Positions 53,733-64,000 of a stretch of 64,000 nt of DNA are shown piece by piece. Position 1 is the stretch's first letter. Each line of letters begins with the position of its first letter. A program made the position numbers and the translations under genes. The stretch lies in contig NW_027330954.1 of NCBI RefSeq assembly GCF_022965805.1, positions 1 through 64,000 of the forward strand. The letters are read 5' to 3'. The notes under the pieces are model-generated. The model saw only the letters and a list, made by a program, of their open reading frames with translations. It did no database searches and had not been told where the DNA came from. This DNA is from Primulina eburnea (taxonomy: Eukaryota > Streptophyta > Magnoliopsida > Lamiales > Gesneriaceae).

Positions 53733-55540
53733 TGTAATAGCCGAGCTTGGTGTACGGTGCGGTTTAAGTTTTCATAAGTTTATTGACTATTTGGTCAAGT
53801 TTAAGTATAGTTTGGATGTTAAGAGTTTCGATTTAGGATTTATAGTATGGTTGGTTATAGATTATGTGTCGTGCTATTGTAGCGGCGTTACGATTAAATT
53901 CATGATAATTCGTATGTTGAGCCAATTGGTATGAGGCCAATTGGAGTGATTAGATAAGAGATAAGGCTATAAATTTGTGGTTTTGGGTTTTGTTCAAATC
54001 ATCGTGGAAGGTCAGCCAAAAGAGCCCCGAATTTTGTCGTGTGTGTCGTCATTCCTCCAGTGACATATGTTGGGAGAATGGGCATAACTTTTTACTCAGA
54101 GCTCCAAATGATCTGCACTTTGGAGAGATGCATGAAAAGACATAGGGCTACAACTTTGTAGTTTACCACTTTTTCTAATTCGGACGGGAAGAGGCGTTTC
54201 TGAAGCGATCTTTAACATGGCAGTGCAAAGAGTGGCGCCCGAGCGGTAATATATGGCCGCCCGAGCGCCACCACTTCTGGAGTTTTGGATTTCGGGCAGA
54301 AATGTTGGCGCTCGAGCGGTAATTTTTGACCGCCCGAGCGCCGGGCACAGTATAAGCGTGTTTTGGGTGATTTTAGGCTTTATAACCGATTGGGACACTC
54401 ATTTCTATCATTTCCCTTCTCTTCTTTTCTCTCCTCCAATGTTTCCAAGTAGGGTTCTTCATTTTCTTTTTATCATTTCTTTCAATCAAGCAATTAATCT
54501 TCAATCCGGAGTTAGAACAAGATTATTTTGGGATCAAGGAAGCTAAGGTAAGCTTTTGGTTTGGTTATTTCTTAGTTTTTGGTGTTGGAGATGATACGGG
54601 TTTGTTGATGGTGTTGGTTTATGGATTAATTGATATGGGCTTATGATTATTGAGATGTTGATGGTTCATTATATGGTTTATTGTTGTAGGATTACTACCA
54701 AGAGTATAGAATCAAGGTTTCAAGTGGTTGTAAGTGGAATTTCATTCCTTGTGCTCACATGATAGTATATGTATTGTGTTTCAATGGTTTTAACATGTTA
54801 TTCCCTTCCATTTGATTCATATTATGTATTGATATACTTGTTGGTATATTAGAGGCAATTGAATGTCTCAATTATGTAAAAAGGGAATACAAGAGAATAA
54901 AGTCTTCAAAGTGTTTGATGAAATGCCAAAGAGAAAGTTTAAAAATGATTTATGGATTGATAGATACATAGTCAGAGATTGCATGCAATTAGTTGATCAA
55001 CGACCATAGGCTTATATCCCGACAGAGTTATCGATTTATATCGATGGGATACGAGCACCACAGACAGAGATACTATTGATATCAATCCAACAGAGAAAAG
55101 AGAAATATCATCTTATTGTTATATTATTGCTATGTTATTCATGATTCAGAGTTGATGGTATTTAATGTTTTTAAAGTAATGATTTCAGAGTATGATATAT
55201 ACATTGCTATGTAAGAGTTCCACTTGCTGAGTTTTATACTCATTTCAGTTATTTTCATGTGATGCAGCTAAGAGCGACGGACCAGGACAGTGATCGTGGA
55301 TCGGGGTCATATGCATATAGAGTTGGAAGGAAGGAAGATGTTATTTTATTGTTATTTTGGGACATGATCATAGGAATGATATGTTATTTTTGTTGTTATA
55401 TCATTTGAATGATCATTTATTTATTTTGGTTGCAAATATTTTGTAAATGATTTTATGCTATGGTATTGTAATCCTTCCATCCTTCAATTGAAAATTTTAA
55501 ATTCCGCTGCATTTTAATTGTAACGGGTCAAGGTGTCACA
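53733..55540 (+). mobile_element. solo LTR inside element B
   Basis: 1808 bp, TGTAATAGCC...GGTGTCACA, flanked by perfect ACTAA duplications at 53728-53732 and 55541-55545. Removing it restores the B protease frame region. The backbone resembles LTR C2 (ACTATTTGGTCAAG, AGTTCCACTTGCTGAG), but its U3 array is the GGCGCCCGAGCGGT type seen in G. It is a product of LTR-LTR recombination after insertion, and one of the later events in this nest. Confidence 0.95.
54234..54342 (+). promoter_or_regulatory. U3 array of GGCGCCCGAGCGGT sites (solo LTR)
   Basis: Four 14-bp sites at 54234, 54256, 54307 and 54329, with steps of 22, 51 and 22 bp. Within each pair the sites are inverted (GGCGCTCGAGCGGT then ACCGCCCGAGCGCC), giving strong hairpin potential. 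TATAA occurs at 54381, 38 bp after the last site. Confidence 0.8.
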
Positions 55541-55545
55541 ACTAA

Positions 55546-58000
55546 TGCATGCTCTACAATTATTTTTGAATAAATTGCATTGATAGATGCTTGATCGGTT
55601 GGGACTGTATGTACCGTAGTAGTGATTTCCTTACCTTTTTGGGGAAAGGCTAATATGAGTGAAATTCTGTGAGACATCGTATACTGCAGTAATAGAGAAA
55701 TGAGATTGAGTATATTGTATTGTACTTGCGATATCTGATTCAGTTGATACTAATATGCTGATCAAGTACAGAGTCATTACAGATTCTAGCCTGGAGATGG
55801 TAAGATTCGGACCTGAAATGGCAAAAGAATGAATAATATACGGTAAGAATTCTTGATCTTGGATTCCTATGATATCCGTATTATTTATGATTCGATGATT
55901 ATCGAAAGGAATGGATTAATTCCTTATATATTTAGTTGATTACTGAAGTTGAGCCTACCAGGGACTGATTTGTTAGTAGCAGGAGAGTTACTATAGTTTT
56001 TCATATGAGACTTCAGGTTTGCCTTATATCAGGGAGAGTGATTTCAGCCTTGATTTGATACCAGGTACTAGTTTCATTTTAGAATTCCGTATAAAATGAT
56101 ACTGATTGAATTGAAAGAATTAAAATGTCAGATAGAAGATTTATTGCCTGAGAGTTAGAGTTACATCTGATTATGTGTTTCTCTGGGAAATACTTCAGTT
56201 CCGTTTATGGGTTGATAAATCTTGTGTTCAGAGATATTCTGATAATTTTATGCTCATTGTATCTATGATATTTTGATATATTCATAGCGTATCATAGGTT
56301 GAAGCGAACAACTGAAATTGTATTGAATATTTTGGAAACTGAGATTGTTGCATACAGAATTATTCGGATATGAACCTTGATTGCAACCGATTGTATTCAA
56401 AGTCTGTGATATGTGAAGATAGTATATGGATTAATTGTAGCACAATTGAGACTGTGATCAATGGCTGAGAACGATATTGGAAATGGCAGAACTTCAGAAA
56501 TGTCAAAAATGTCAGAAATTACGTTTTATGCGTTTACTAGATCAGTACAAATTATTGGTATTTTGAATCCGATCCGATATGGCTGTTATTGTGAATCCGT
56601 ATTTGATACTAATTGATATGAACCGTTGGGATTATATACAGTTCAAGCCGACTCAGAGCTGATTTTGAAAATTACAGCAGTTCAGAAGTTTAATCAGACT
56701 GTTCAGAACTTGATTTCGATAGTCAGAACAGTGTGTCAATCAGAATACCAGGTAGGTAATGCTTTATTTTATATAATTAGCTGATTTGTTTGTGCCAGAT
56801 ATTTCGAATTTGAAACGACAGGTATTGTCAGATGCACACAGTAATAGATTCAGTATTATTCTGGTAACAGGAAATGTGTGATAATTCGAGCGGACAGTTT
56901 TGATGTAAACAAATGAAATCAGTTATGTCAAAATTTGTATTGAAATGTCTAAATCACTGACAGATGAAGACAGGAAGATAGAAACCATGAGATTGGTTAT
57001 ACAGATTATTGATTCCTGAATAGAAATAGGAGTACAATTCTATGGATCTTGTGATAGACTTACCGAAATCTTGCCAAGACTGTACCGGGATGTGGTTATG
57101 ATTGAACAATTTTTCAATTCTGCATATGTTATATTGTACAAGATGACGTACAAATATGACTAGATGACTGAGAGGTATGTCTGAAAAGGGGTCGGATTGT
57201 ATTGAATGCCAGAGTTGATTATATCATACTGTGATTTTTGATTGATTTTGTACTTTTGGCAGAATGTATAACATGATTTTTCATTTATGGTTTATAGATT
57301 GAAGGATAGTCAGATCGAACTATCTAGATACTGGAGGTTATCCAGGAACTGTAGTGCTGGATTTTAGCACTAGTGATATGATGTCTTGACACTTTATGAA
57401 TTATTATACAATAATAGCTATTAGATGAGTATCGAAATAGCTTTAGTCGAGGTATTGTACAGTGAGACCTGCGGATTTCCTTCGTATGGGGATGATACTG
57501 CGGTGATGCCTGAGATTGGATTTGATAGGATCAGAGATCTAATAAAGAAAATGAAACTGATTCAGAAGCAAATGAAGATAGCTCGGAAATTGATATGAAA
57601 TATGCCAACTTCGGGCGATGACTGTGGGTATTTGAGGTCGAGATTGAGTTGTTAGGAGCTATTGATTGGTATATACGGATGTTGTATAGACAGTATTTGC
57701 AATTGATTTTATCAGAATGATCTTAAGTAGTATGATGATATTATACTTATTGAATTCTTCTTCAGATTGAAATCAGGGATGCATGAAAGAATGAAAATTC
57801 AGAATGAAGACTATTCTGTTGTTGGAAATACAGTAAAGTTGGCAGGGCATTGAAAGAAGCTACCTAAGAGACAGAATCTGATATGAGATTGAGATTTCAG
57901 AATGGTTTTATAAAATGAGTTTTCTGAATTAACCTCTATTATACATTTCTTCTTTATCTGATTTGCTTACCTGTGATTTCGGGGACGAAATCGTATCTTG
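55546..58000 (+). pseudogene. element B pol, heavily decayed
   Basis: 2.4 kb with only short frames. Recognisable scraps: RT start (PGLPYIRESDFSLDLIPGTS, then LKELKCQIEDLL in another frame), RT palm (VYGLINLVFRDILI, where FIDD is destroyed), thumb (EIVLNILETEIV), and integrase end (DLIKKMKLIQKQMKIARK). Deletions remove part of RT and most of the integrase core. No domain is functional. Confidence 0.8.
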
Positions 58001-58012
58001 GGGGGGAGAAAT
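58001..58012 (+). promoter_or_regulatory. element B polypurine tract
   Basis: GGGGGGGAGAAA directly before the 3' LTR, preceded by TTCGGGGACGAAATCG, a variant of the motif in A, C and S. Confidence 0.87.
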
Positions 58013-60210
58013 GTAATGCCCGAGATTTTAATAACTGTAATCTGAGATTAATCTGAAATGATTTATGGATTAATTAAGGTAAATATGGACAGAATGGATT
58101 AGAGCGGGAAAGACGTAAAATATGTGCGAGGGAGGTGCCATTTGCGCACATGCGCGACTTAATGCGCGAGCCATGCGCGATTTGGCCAGAAGACCCCGCG
58201 CATATGCGTGGAGTAAGATCGCGCATATGCACGAGGTGATCAGTAGCACAAGTAAGATTTCTAGAGAGTTCGGCGCACATGCACGGCGGACGGCGCACAT
58301 ATGCGCGAGTGGTAGAAAGCACGAGACAGTAGGTCTCGCGCAGATGCGCGACTTATGTGTGCGCATATGCACGAGCAGTCCAGTAGCACGGATAAAGCTT
58401 CCGGCGCATATGCGCGGGGCTTGGGCGCACATTTGCGCGACTCATGCAATTTGAAAATCGGCCACGTTTTAGTTGTGTGCAAGTTGAGTGTATATATATA
58501 TATACGATTCTTTCTTCAGAAATAAGAAAGAAAGGAGAAAGCGAAGAAATCCTTACGCCTTTTGTCTCGTAGATTTGTGAATTACGAGAAATCCGCTCGT
58601 TAGAATTTGAATCCGACTTCAGTATTGAATTCCTATCGACGCAGACTACAACATGACGTAAGTTTTGTAATGTTTGAACATTATTTAAAAATATGATATT
58701 GTCAGAATTGAATAAAAATCATGTATGGTGTTTCTGATACAGTAGACATCGTATATTTGAAGTCAGAATGAAGAACAGATTGTTTATGTAATTGTTATGA
58801 TTTTCGGAGTCGATTTGATTGAGAATCAATATCAGATTTATTATCGTTGAGATTATGATTAGTACCGATATTGATTATGAGTTCTGGTACTATATTTGTG
58901 ATGTTGGGAATGACAGGGTTATCGAGATTGTATTATTATGCCGTCGAAACATCCATAAATTGATATTGATCAAATTCGGTATTGGTTGAGATTGTATTGT
59001 GGTACAATATGTCGATTGGCATTGATCAGATTATGTTTTGATTTGAGTATTGATCAGAACATGTTTTGAACTGAGTTATATACTGATATTGTATCTATTC
59101 GATTGTCATTATCAGATTGGGTATGGACAGAGTTGAATTCGGGACTTCGTCCTCGTCGGACCGAGAAGATAAAGGTATAAATTAATGTTGAGTTGGGATT
59201 GCACAACTTGAGTGAGGTTTGACTCGAGTTTCCCTAAATCACATACTTTATTTTATTGCATTGTTATTTCCAATTGAATATGATTGATATCTTTGGTCTA
59301 TGGATGTATAGACAATGTATGTCTTGAGTCATAGGCGGAAGTGCCTAGTTGTAGACATTTGATCTTGTGACAGAAGGGCCGGATAGTAAGGACTCGTCAC
59401 TGGCCCATTGCACTTTGTCGCAGGATAGTGTATTGGTGAAAATGCCAAAGTCTGTGACGGATAGGTCAAGACATCGGACGTTTGGCTATATCGAAGTGGA
59501 TAGAACTGGAGTCTTTTCTATTACTGGTGTTCGATATTGAAAGAGCCAAATTCCGTGAATAAGAACATACCACCACCCCGATCGGGAGCGTAGGTGGGTG
59601 TATGTTCTTATTCCCATCGGGATCCCTAGATTAAGATTGAGTCGAGTCTGAGTCTGAGAATCACGGAGAGTGATTCATTACTTGATATTGAATTATGTTC
59701 CTGATGATGGTACATGTTTAGAATGTGATTTATTCTTGATATTGATTCATGTTTAGGATTATGATACATGTGATGAATATTTGATTCATGTTTCTGATTT
59801 TTAATACATGTTAGGGATATCTGTTATATGCTTTTGTATTGTTTTTGTGATTGCATATATACATGGTTTATACTGAGAATATAATTCTCACCGGAGTTAT
59901 CCGGCTGTTGTCTTGTTTGTATGTGTGCATGACAACAGGTGGGACAGGATCAGGGTCAAGAAGAGAACGAGGCTGGACTAGATAGCGTGGAGATCCGGGC
60001 TCAAAAGTAAATTAAGATTCAGTACGAATATCAAGTTGAACCTAGTTGAATTCTCATAGACAATACAAAACTTGTATAAATATGTATTTCGAATTTATTC
60101 ACATTACGTTTCCGCTTTATACTTAAAAAAAAAAATTAGACCCTGTTTATCATAATTGATTGATTAATTCTAAGAATGAATAGAATTTAATTAGCGTCCG
60201 GGTCCCCACA
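58013..60210 (+). repeat. element B 3' LTR
   Basis: 2198 bp, TGTAATGCCCGAG...GGTCCCCACA. The palindrome-array part differs from the 5' LTR at roughly one base in twenty by eye; the remainder differs less. Confidence 0.92.
58143..58439 (+). promoter_or_regulatory. U3 array of CGCGCATATGCGCG sites (element B 3' LTR)
   Basis: Nine sites at 58143, 58197, 58220, 58272, 58294, 58337, 58360, 58403 and 58426. Steps are 54, 23, 52, 22, 43, 23, 43 and 23 bp: a leading site and four pairs. The pair at 58337/58360 is absent from the 5' LTR. Confidence 0.8.
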
Positions 60211-61557
60211 ACTAAAGTTATCACATAGTTATCGAATTAATATGCAACCCTCAATGAACCAATGGTTGCAGATTCGAACGAGATATATGAGATGAAGGGA
60301 CCGTACTGTACGTTAATCATTATCGACTGGTTCTTACAGGTACTATCAGTGATACCTAGGGGATCATGGGGCGATGCTACTAGACGCTCTTACCATTATC
60401 CGATGGGTGCAATCAGAAATGAGTTCTGACATTCTTAATCAATGTGTTGATGAAAAGAATGGGGCTAACTAGGGTTAGCTCAAATAAAGGATTATGTCCT
60501 GAATCACAAAGAGTTGTGAACCCACGGCTAGCTGTATCCCTGAACCATTGAGGGTCACACAAGCACTGGATCGTTTGTTCCCGTTGAGAGAATAAATTCA
60601 AGGAGTTGAATTTATATTATGATATAGTAAATTCAAGGAGTTGAATTTATGATAATTAAATTTTGAGAAAATAAATTCAAGCAGTTGAATTTATGAGATA
60701 GTAAATTCAAGAAGTTGAATTTATGAAATTTGGAGAAAATAAATTCAAGGATTTGAATTTATAAAATTTGATAATTTAATTTATTAAACTCAAAAGTTGA
60801 GTTTATTATATATTAAATTTTGGAGGTGATAAAGTCAAAGAGTTGAATTTATAATTTAAATAATAAAATCAAATGTTGAATTTATAATTAATTTAATTTA
60901 TTAAGCTCAAAGGTTGAGTTATTAAAAATTAAATTAAATATAGTGATTAGTGTGTTTAATGGGCTTGTAGGAGTACAAGTCCAACATATTAAATAATTAA
61001 AGTTTTTAATGGACCTTGATTAATTAATTAAACTAGTTGGACTAGCCTAATTAATTAATAAAGCCCATTAATGTAAATTATGAATGCTAGGACATGGCTT
61101 AATTATAAATAAGTGTGATCAAGCCATAACCCTAGCCTCCATTAATCCAAATTTTCGAAAATCTATCCCTTTCCTATCATAAGAAATTTCGGCCACCTTG
61201 AATGAGATTCAAGATCATGAGCCGCCTCTCGATTTTGATCTCCGACGCAAAATATCTTCTAATTTTTTAGTGAAATTTGAAAGAGGAACATACTATCTAG
61301 TCGTGGACTTGATAGGAGGATCAAACTAGAAGTCGCTTGAAGAAAGTTCGTAGGGATTCATCAAGAGCTAATCCGTTTATACCGGATTAGTTGAAGCCAC
61401 GTGATTAATTCACAAAGGTATAATTTTCTGACATCCTATGTATGTTTTTGTTAAAATCATACGAGCGCCCAAAGCAAATCATATATTGATTGTCAAAATA
61501 AATAAAAAAAATTAAACTTTCGCTGCGTTTGGGCGTGTATAAAACCAATATCCAACA
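60211..61557 (+). repeat. element E 3' LTR, second part
   Basis: Continues E's right LTR after element B, matching about 33225-34561, including the AT-rich palindromes (~60592-60920) and the TATA region (~61106). It ends AATATCCAACA, followed by the target duplication ATATT. The ORF at 60413-60601 is a copy of one in the left LTR and not a gene. Confidence 0.9.
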
Positions 61558-62181
61558 ATATTGATATTGTACTCCTTGATATTGTCATTGCCAGATTGAG
61601 TATTGACAGGCTTCGAATTCGAGATATCGATTTCGTCAGATCGACAGAAAGAAAGGTATAAATCAATGTTAACCGGGAGATCGACTCGGGTTAGATTGGA
61701 CTTGAGTTTCCCAAAACTCACATACTTTATTTTATTGCATTGATATTTTCAATTCGTGAGATTGATATGCTTAGTCTATTGAGTAATAGCAAAGGTGTAT
61801 TGAGTCATGGGCGGATATGCCTAGTCTTTGGCGGATATGCCAAGCCACTGGATGTTTGGTTTATATCGATGTTGCGTAGGAGCAGATCGACTTCTATTGC
61901 GGAGATTCGATATATTGTGCCAATGTCCAAGAACCGGGATCTCTAGATTAGAGATGAGTCGAGTCTGAAATGAAGAGTAACTAGATGATTTACATATTTA
62001 TATCGATTCATGTCTTTCAGATTTTGATGCATATTATTGATATATGTTTCATTCTTTTATATATGTTATCTGGTTGCATGTATATATTGTTTATACTGGG
62101 ATTATATTCTCACCGGGGTTATCCGGCTGTTGTCGTGTTTGTATGTGTGCATGACAACAGGTGGGACAGGATCAGGGTCAA
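61558..62181 (+). mobile_element. G-type gypsy LTR, right part
   Basis: Continues the LTR broken at 32843: TTGGCGGATATGCCAAG, ATTGCGGAGATTCG, GTTATCCGGCTGTTGTC and ATGACAACAGGTGGGACAGG. The last part is close to element B's LTR. Element H interrupts it at 62182, so its end is not visible here. Non-coding. Confidence 0.78.
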
Positions 62182-62926
62182 TGTGGGGACCCGGGTGCTA
62201 ATTCATCTTCTTCAATCATTTGGACTAATTGGATCAATTATGTATGCTACTTTGATAAAAAAAAATAAAAAATTATAATATCAAAGCATTCCTGATTAAA
62301 ATGTATACCATCATACAACAAGTTAAGTTTCTTTATTATACAAGATCAAATGTAAAGTCTACAACACATGATCAACTTACAAACTTATTCCAAATTACAA
62401 ATCACATAACTAGTGTTTGTTTTCCGTCACTAAAAATCTATGAATAAACCACCAATTTCATATCTAGGCCTGGATCACCACGCTAATCCTCCCTAGTTCA
62501 AGCTCTTTTCGGTCCCGATCCTGTCCCACCTGTTCCCATGCACACATACAAACACGACAACAGCCAGATAACTTCGGTGAGAATAGAATTCCCAGATAAA
62601 CAATGTATACATGCATGCCATACAAACATATACAACACATAAAACATGTATTAAAAACATGAATCCAAATCTAGAAACATATATAAAAACTATACTCTAA
62701 ATCAAACTCTTAATCTTTGACTCGACTCTTTTTCTAAGTGTAGGGATCCTGTTTTGAATAAGAACGTAACAAATCTCCCACCTACTCTCCCATTCGGGGT
62801 GGCGGTACGTTTCTATTCCCGGACTTTGACCCTCTCTATATTTAATATCTACAATAGGATTCGATCTTCTCCTACGCACATCAATATAAACCAAACGTCC
62901 AGTTATAACTCTGGCATTGCTCTGTG
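62182..62926 (-). repeat. element H 3' LTR, partial
   Basis: Begins TGTGGGGACCCGGG on the plus strand, like element A. It contains CCTGTCCCACCTGTTCCCATG and CCATTCGGGGTGGCGG, counterparts of A's and B's LTRs. It breaks at TATAACTCTGG, a string repeated in the adjoining gag, and joins gag. No palindrome array is present in this part. Confidence 0.75.
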
Positions 62927-63400
62927 GGATGTATTCCTCCACAGGTTTTACAATAAATCCCGATATAACTCTGGCCAGAACCGGTCTGTCGTGAGCCACT
63001 GGAACTAGATGAACTACGTCCAGATTTCTTAAATTGTTTCCCTCTAACTTTCAGTTTCTCTTTCTTTCCACTGCTACTACTGCCACTATCAAGTCTAGGA
63101 AGGGGTTGCAAGAATTGGTCGGGAGACTGTTGTTGTTTCTATGATTGAGCAACATACGACATTCCTCGCTGTTTGATTAAGTCTGTTTCAGCTCCCTTGG
63201 CTCTGTTCAAGGCATCGGCAAAATTATGGGCGGTTGAAATGACTGAAACCAACTCTCACAATCAACAGACATCTCAATACCCTTCAGAATCGGCGATTGA
63301 AATGACTGAAACCTCTTCAATAGTGTTTCAATCGGAGTTGCTGACACATCCATCAGATTAGTCGAGGTACTACCTTGTTCTGGGATTGTTCGAAGAGGTA
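62927..63400 (-). pseudogene. element H Gag (two internal breaks)
   Basis: On the minus strand: LPLRTIPEQGSTSTNLMDVS (start codon of the family lost), TPIETLLKRFQSFQ, VDCESW. A ~25-bp repeat of the FQSFQPP coding sequence follows, then NFADALNRAKGAETDL in another frame, SGSSSSGKKEKLKVRGKQFK and CKTCGGIHPTEQCQ. Several hundred bases of capsid region are missing. It stops before the zinc knuckle, where it joins LTR sequence. Confidence 0.82.
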
Positions 63401-63686
63401 GATCTGATTATCACAAGGGTTAGTAATCAAATCTGACAAATCTGTCTCAGTCTTCCTCTGATCATCTTACCTCTGATCAAAATCGGTTTTGATTCATTCT
63501 CAAATAATACATGCTTACAATTCAAATTAGATAATCAAGTAAACATGTATTAAAGCTATACATATATGTAACTCGACATAATAATCAATCGTATGCTAGC
63601 ATTACAAAAGCAAGGAAGAAAATTTAATCTACCCTGCTCACTCTCTTCTATCTCAGTATAAGGAACCTACAGTTCTGGAACTTACT

Positions 63687-63698
63687 ACTCTGATACCA
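63687..63698 (-). promoter_or_regulatory. element H primer-binding site
   Basis: On the minus strand TGGTATCAGAGT, five bases inside the 5' LTR; one mismatch from the usual TGGTATCAGAGC. Confidence 0.85.
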
Positions 63699-63703
63699 CG
63701 TGC

Positions 63704-64000
63704 TGTGGGGACCCGGACGCTAATTCATTTCTTAATCATCTTTGGAAATAATTGGATCAATAATTAATCTGGGTCTAAATTTTTTTAAAATACGAGTGCG
63801 GAACATATTATAATCAATCTGGTATAAACATTAAAAGTAAAAGTACAAGTCTCGTACAAATACATTACAGTCAAACTAGTGTTCAATCACTATACATCAA
63901 GTGCTGAAACCAATTCTACTTCTGGGTCCGAATCTCCACGCTAATATTGATCTCTCATCCTCTTCTCGACCCTGATCCAATCCCACCTGTTGAAATTCAC
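63704..64000 (-). repeat. element H 5' LTR, start only
   Basis: Begins TGTGGGGACCCGGACGC. It is the inverted counterpart of the end of element B's LTR (GATCCAATCCCACCTGTTG, TCCGAATCTCCACGCTA). It is cut by the window end. Confidence 0.82.

Larger units (their letters stand above)
50239..60210 (+). mobile_element. element B: Tekay-like gypsy retrotransposon, gag-only
   Basis: LTRs 50239-52384 and 58013-60210, primer-binding site 52390-52401, gag 52711-53625, decayed pol, polypurine tract 58001-58012. It lies inside E's right LTR. Gag is open and the LTRs are similar to each other, whereas pol is full of stops and indels, suggesting it moved with the help of proteins from other elements. A solo LTR (53733-55540) sits in its protease. 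I could not see a clean 5-bp site duplication (left ATTAT, right ACTAA), so the exact ends deserve care. Confidence 0.9.
32844..61557 (+). mobile_element. element E: Ty1/copia retrotransposon, nested host of F and B
   Basis: Left LTR 32844-34561, primer-binding site 34563-34574, degenerate gag-pol 36380-39137 and 48843-49440, polypurine tract 49501-49515, right LTR 49516-50238 plus 60211-61557. It is flanked by ATATT at 32839-32843 and 61558-61562. Its RT is split by element F and its right LTR by element B. Many stops and a missing protease make it inactive. The domain order integrase before RT defines copia; LTR length and wording suggest Tork/Angela-like. Confidence 0.92.
62182..64000 (-). 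mobile_element. element H: deleted gypsy element, runs off window
   Basis: Minus strand. Left LTR part 62182-~62926, joined directly to a gag piece (~62927-63400), then primer-binding site 63687-63698 and the start of the 5' LTR (63704 to the window end). Everything from mid-gag to the far part of the 3' LTR, including all of pol, is deleted. Gag wording places it near A and B. The two LTR ends differ clearly, so it is old or recombinant. Confidence 0.82.

Noticed and set aside
1..64000. Host genes, tRNA genes or transposon families other than LTR elements
   Set aside because: I looked for non-retroelement coding frames, tRNA-like sequence and DNA-transposon ends and saw none I could support; TGGTATCAGAGC matches are primer-binding sites and not tRNA genes.

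Overview
This window is repeat DNA from a flowering plant, probably a dicot (species not identified). It starts with two units of plant 5S rDNA; everything after that is long-terminal-repeat (LTR) retrotransposons or fragments of them. I found no host protein-coding gene. Coding content comes from Ty3/gypsy chromoviruses (mostly Tekay/Del-like, with a second lineage resembling CRM/Galadriel) and Ty1/copia elements (Tork/Angela-like). All complete elements carry stops, frameshifts or deletions, so the locus looks like heterochromatin next to a 5S array.

Layout. 1-1392: two ~767-bp 5S units, each with an inverted decayed 5S copy in its spacer; the second unit is cut four bases before the gene end. 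1393-3476 and 12337-17692: a scrambled mosaic of short fragments (integrase, RT, RNase H, LTR ends) in both orientations. 3477-12336: element A, a minus-strand Tekay-like element with an 811-bp tandem duplication in RT and a truncated 5' LTR. 17693-31156: complex C, an LTR-internal-LTR-internal-LTR tandem. Its first internal region carries a very young insertion, element S (18743-21933, site duplication GTTGT), with two nearly identical 1.43-kb LTRs around only 332 bp. 31157-32131: a copia LTR remnant. 32132-32843 plus 61558-62181: an LTR fragment (G) split by element E.

Element E (32844-61557, site duplication ATATT) is a plus-strand copia element swollen to 28.7 kb by nesting. F (39138-48842, minus-strand copia, site duplication AGTAT) sits in its RT. 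B (50239-60210, Tekay-like) sits in its right LTR, and B is itself interrupted by a solo LTR (53733-55540, site duplication ACTAA). 62182-64000: element H, a minus-strand deletion derivative that runs off the window.

The most interesting signal is non-coding. Just upstream of the TATA region, at least five different gypsy LTR types carry arrays of 13-14-bp GC-rich palindrome-like sites. Geometry is nearly constant: sites come in pairs 20-23 bp apart, and pairs usually recur every ~66-75 bp. The site sequence differs: CGCGCATATGCGCG in A and B, ACCGCACCCGCGGT in C, GGCGCCCGAGCGGT in G and the solo LTR, and a TCGGA-N3-TCCGA type in S. One site type occurs on two different LTR backbones, and related backbones carry different site types, which suggests a swappable regulatory module. 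The copia LTRs and leaders carry their own palindrome sets.
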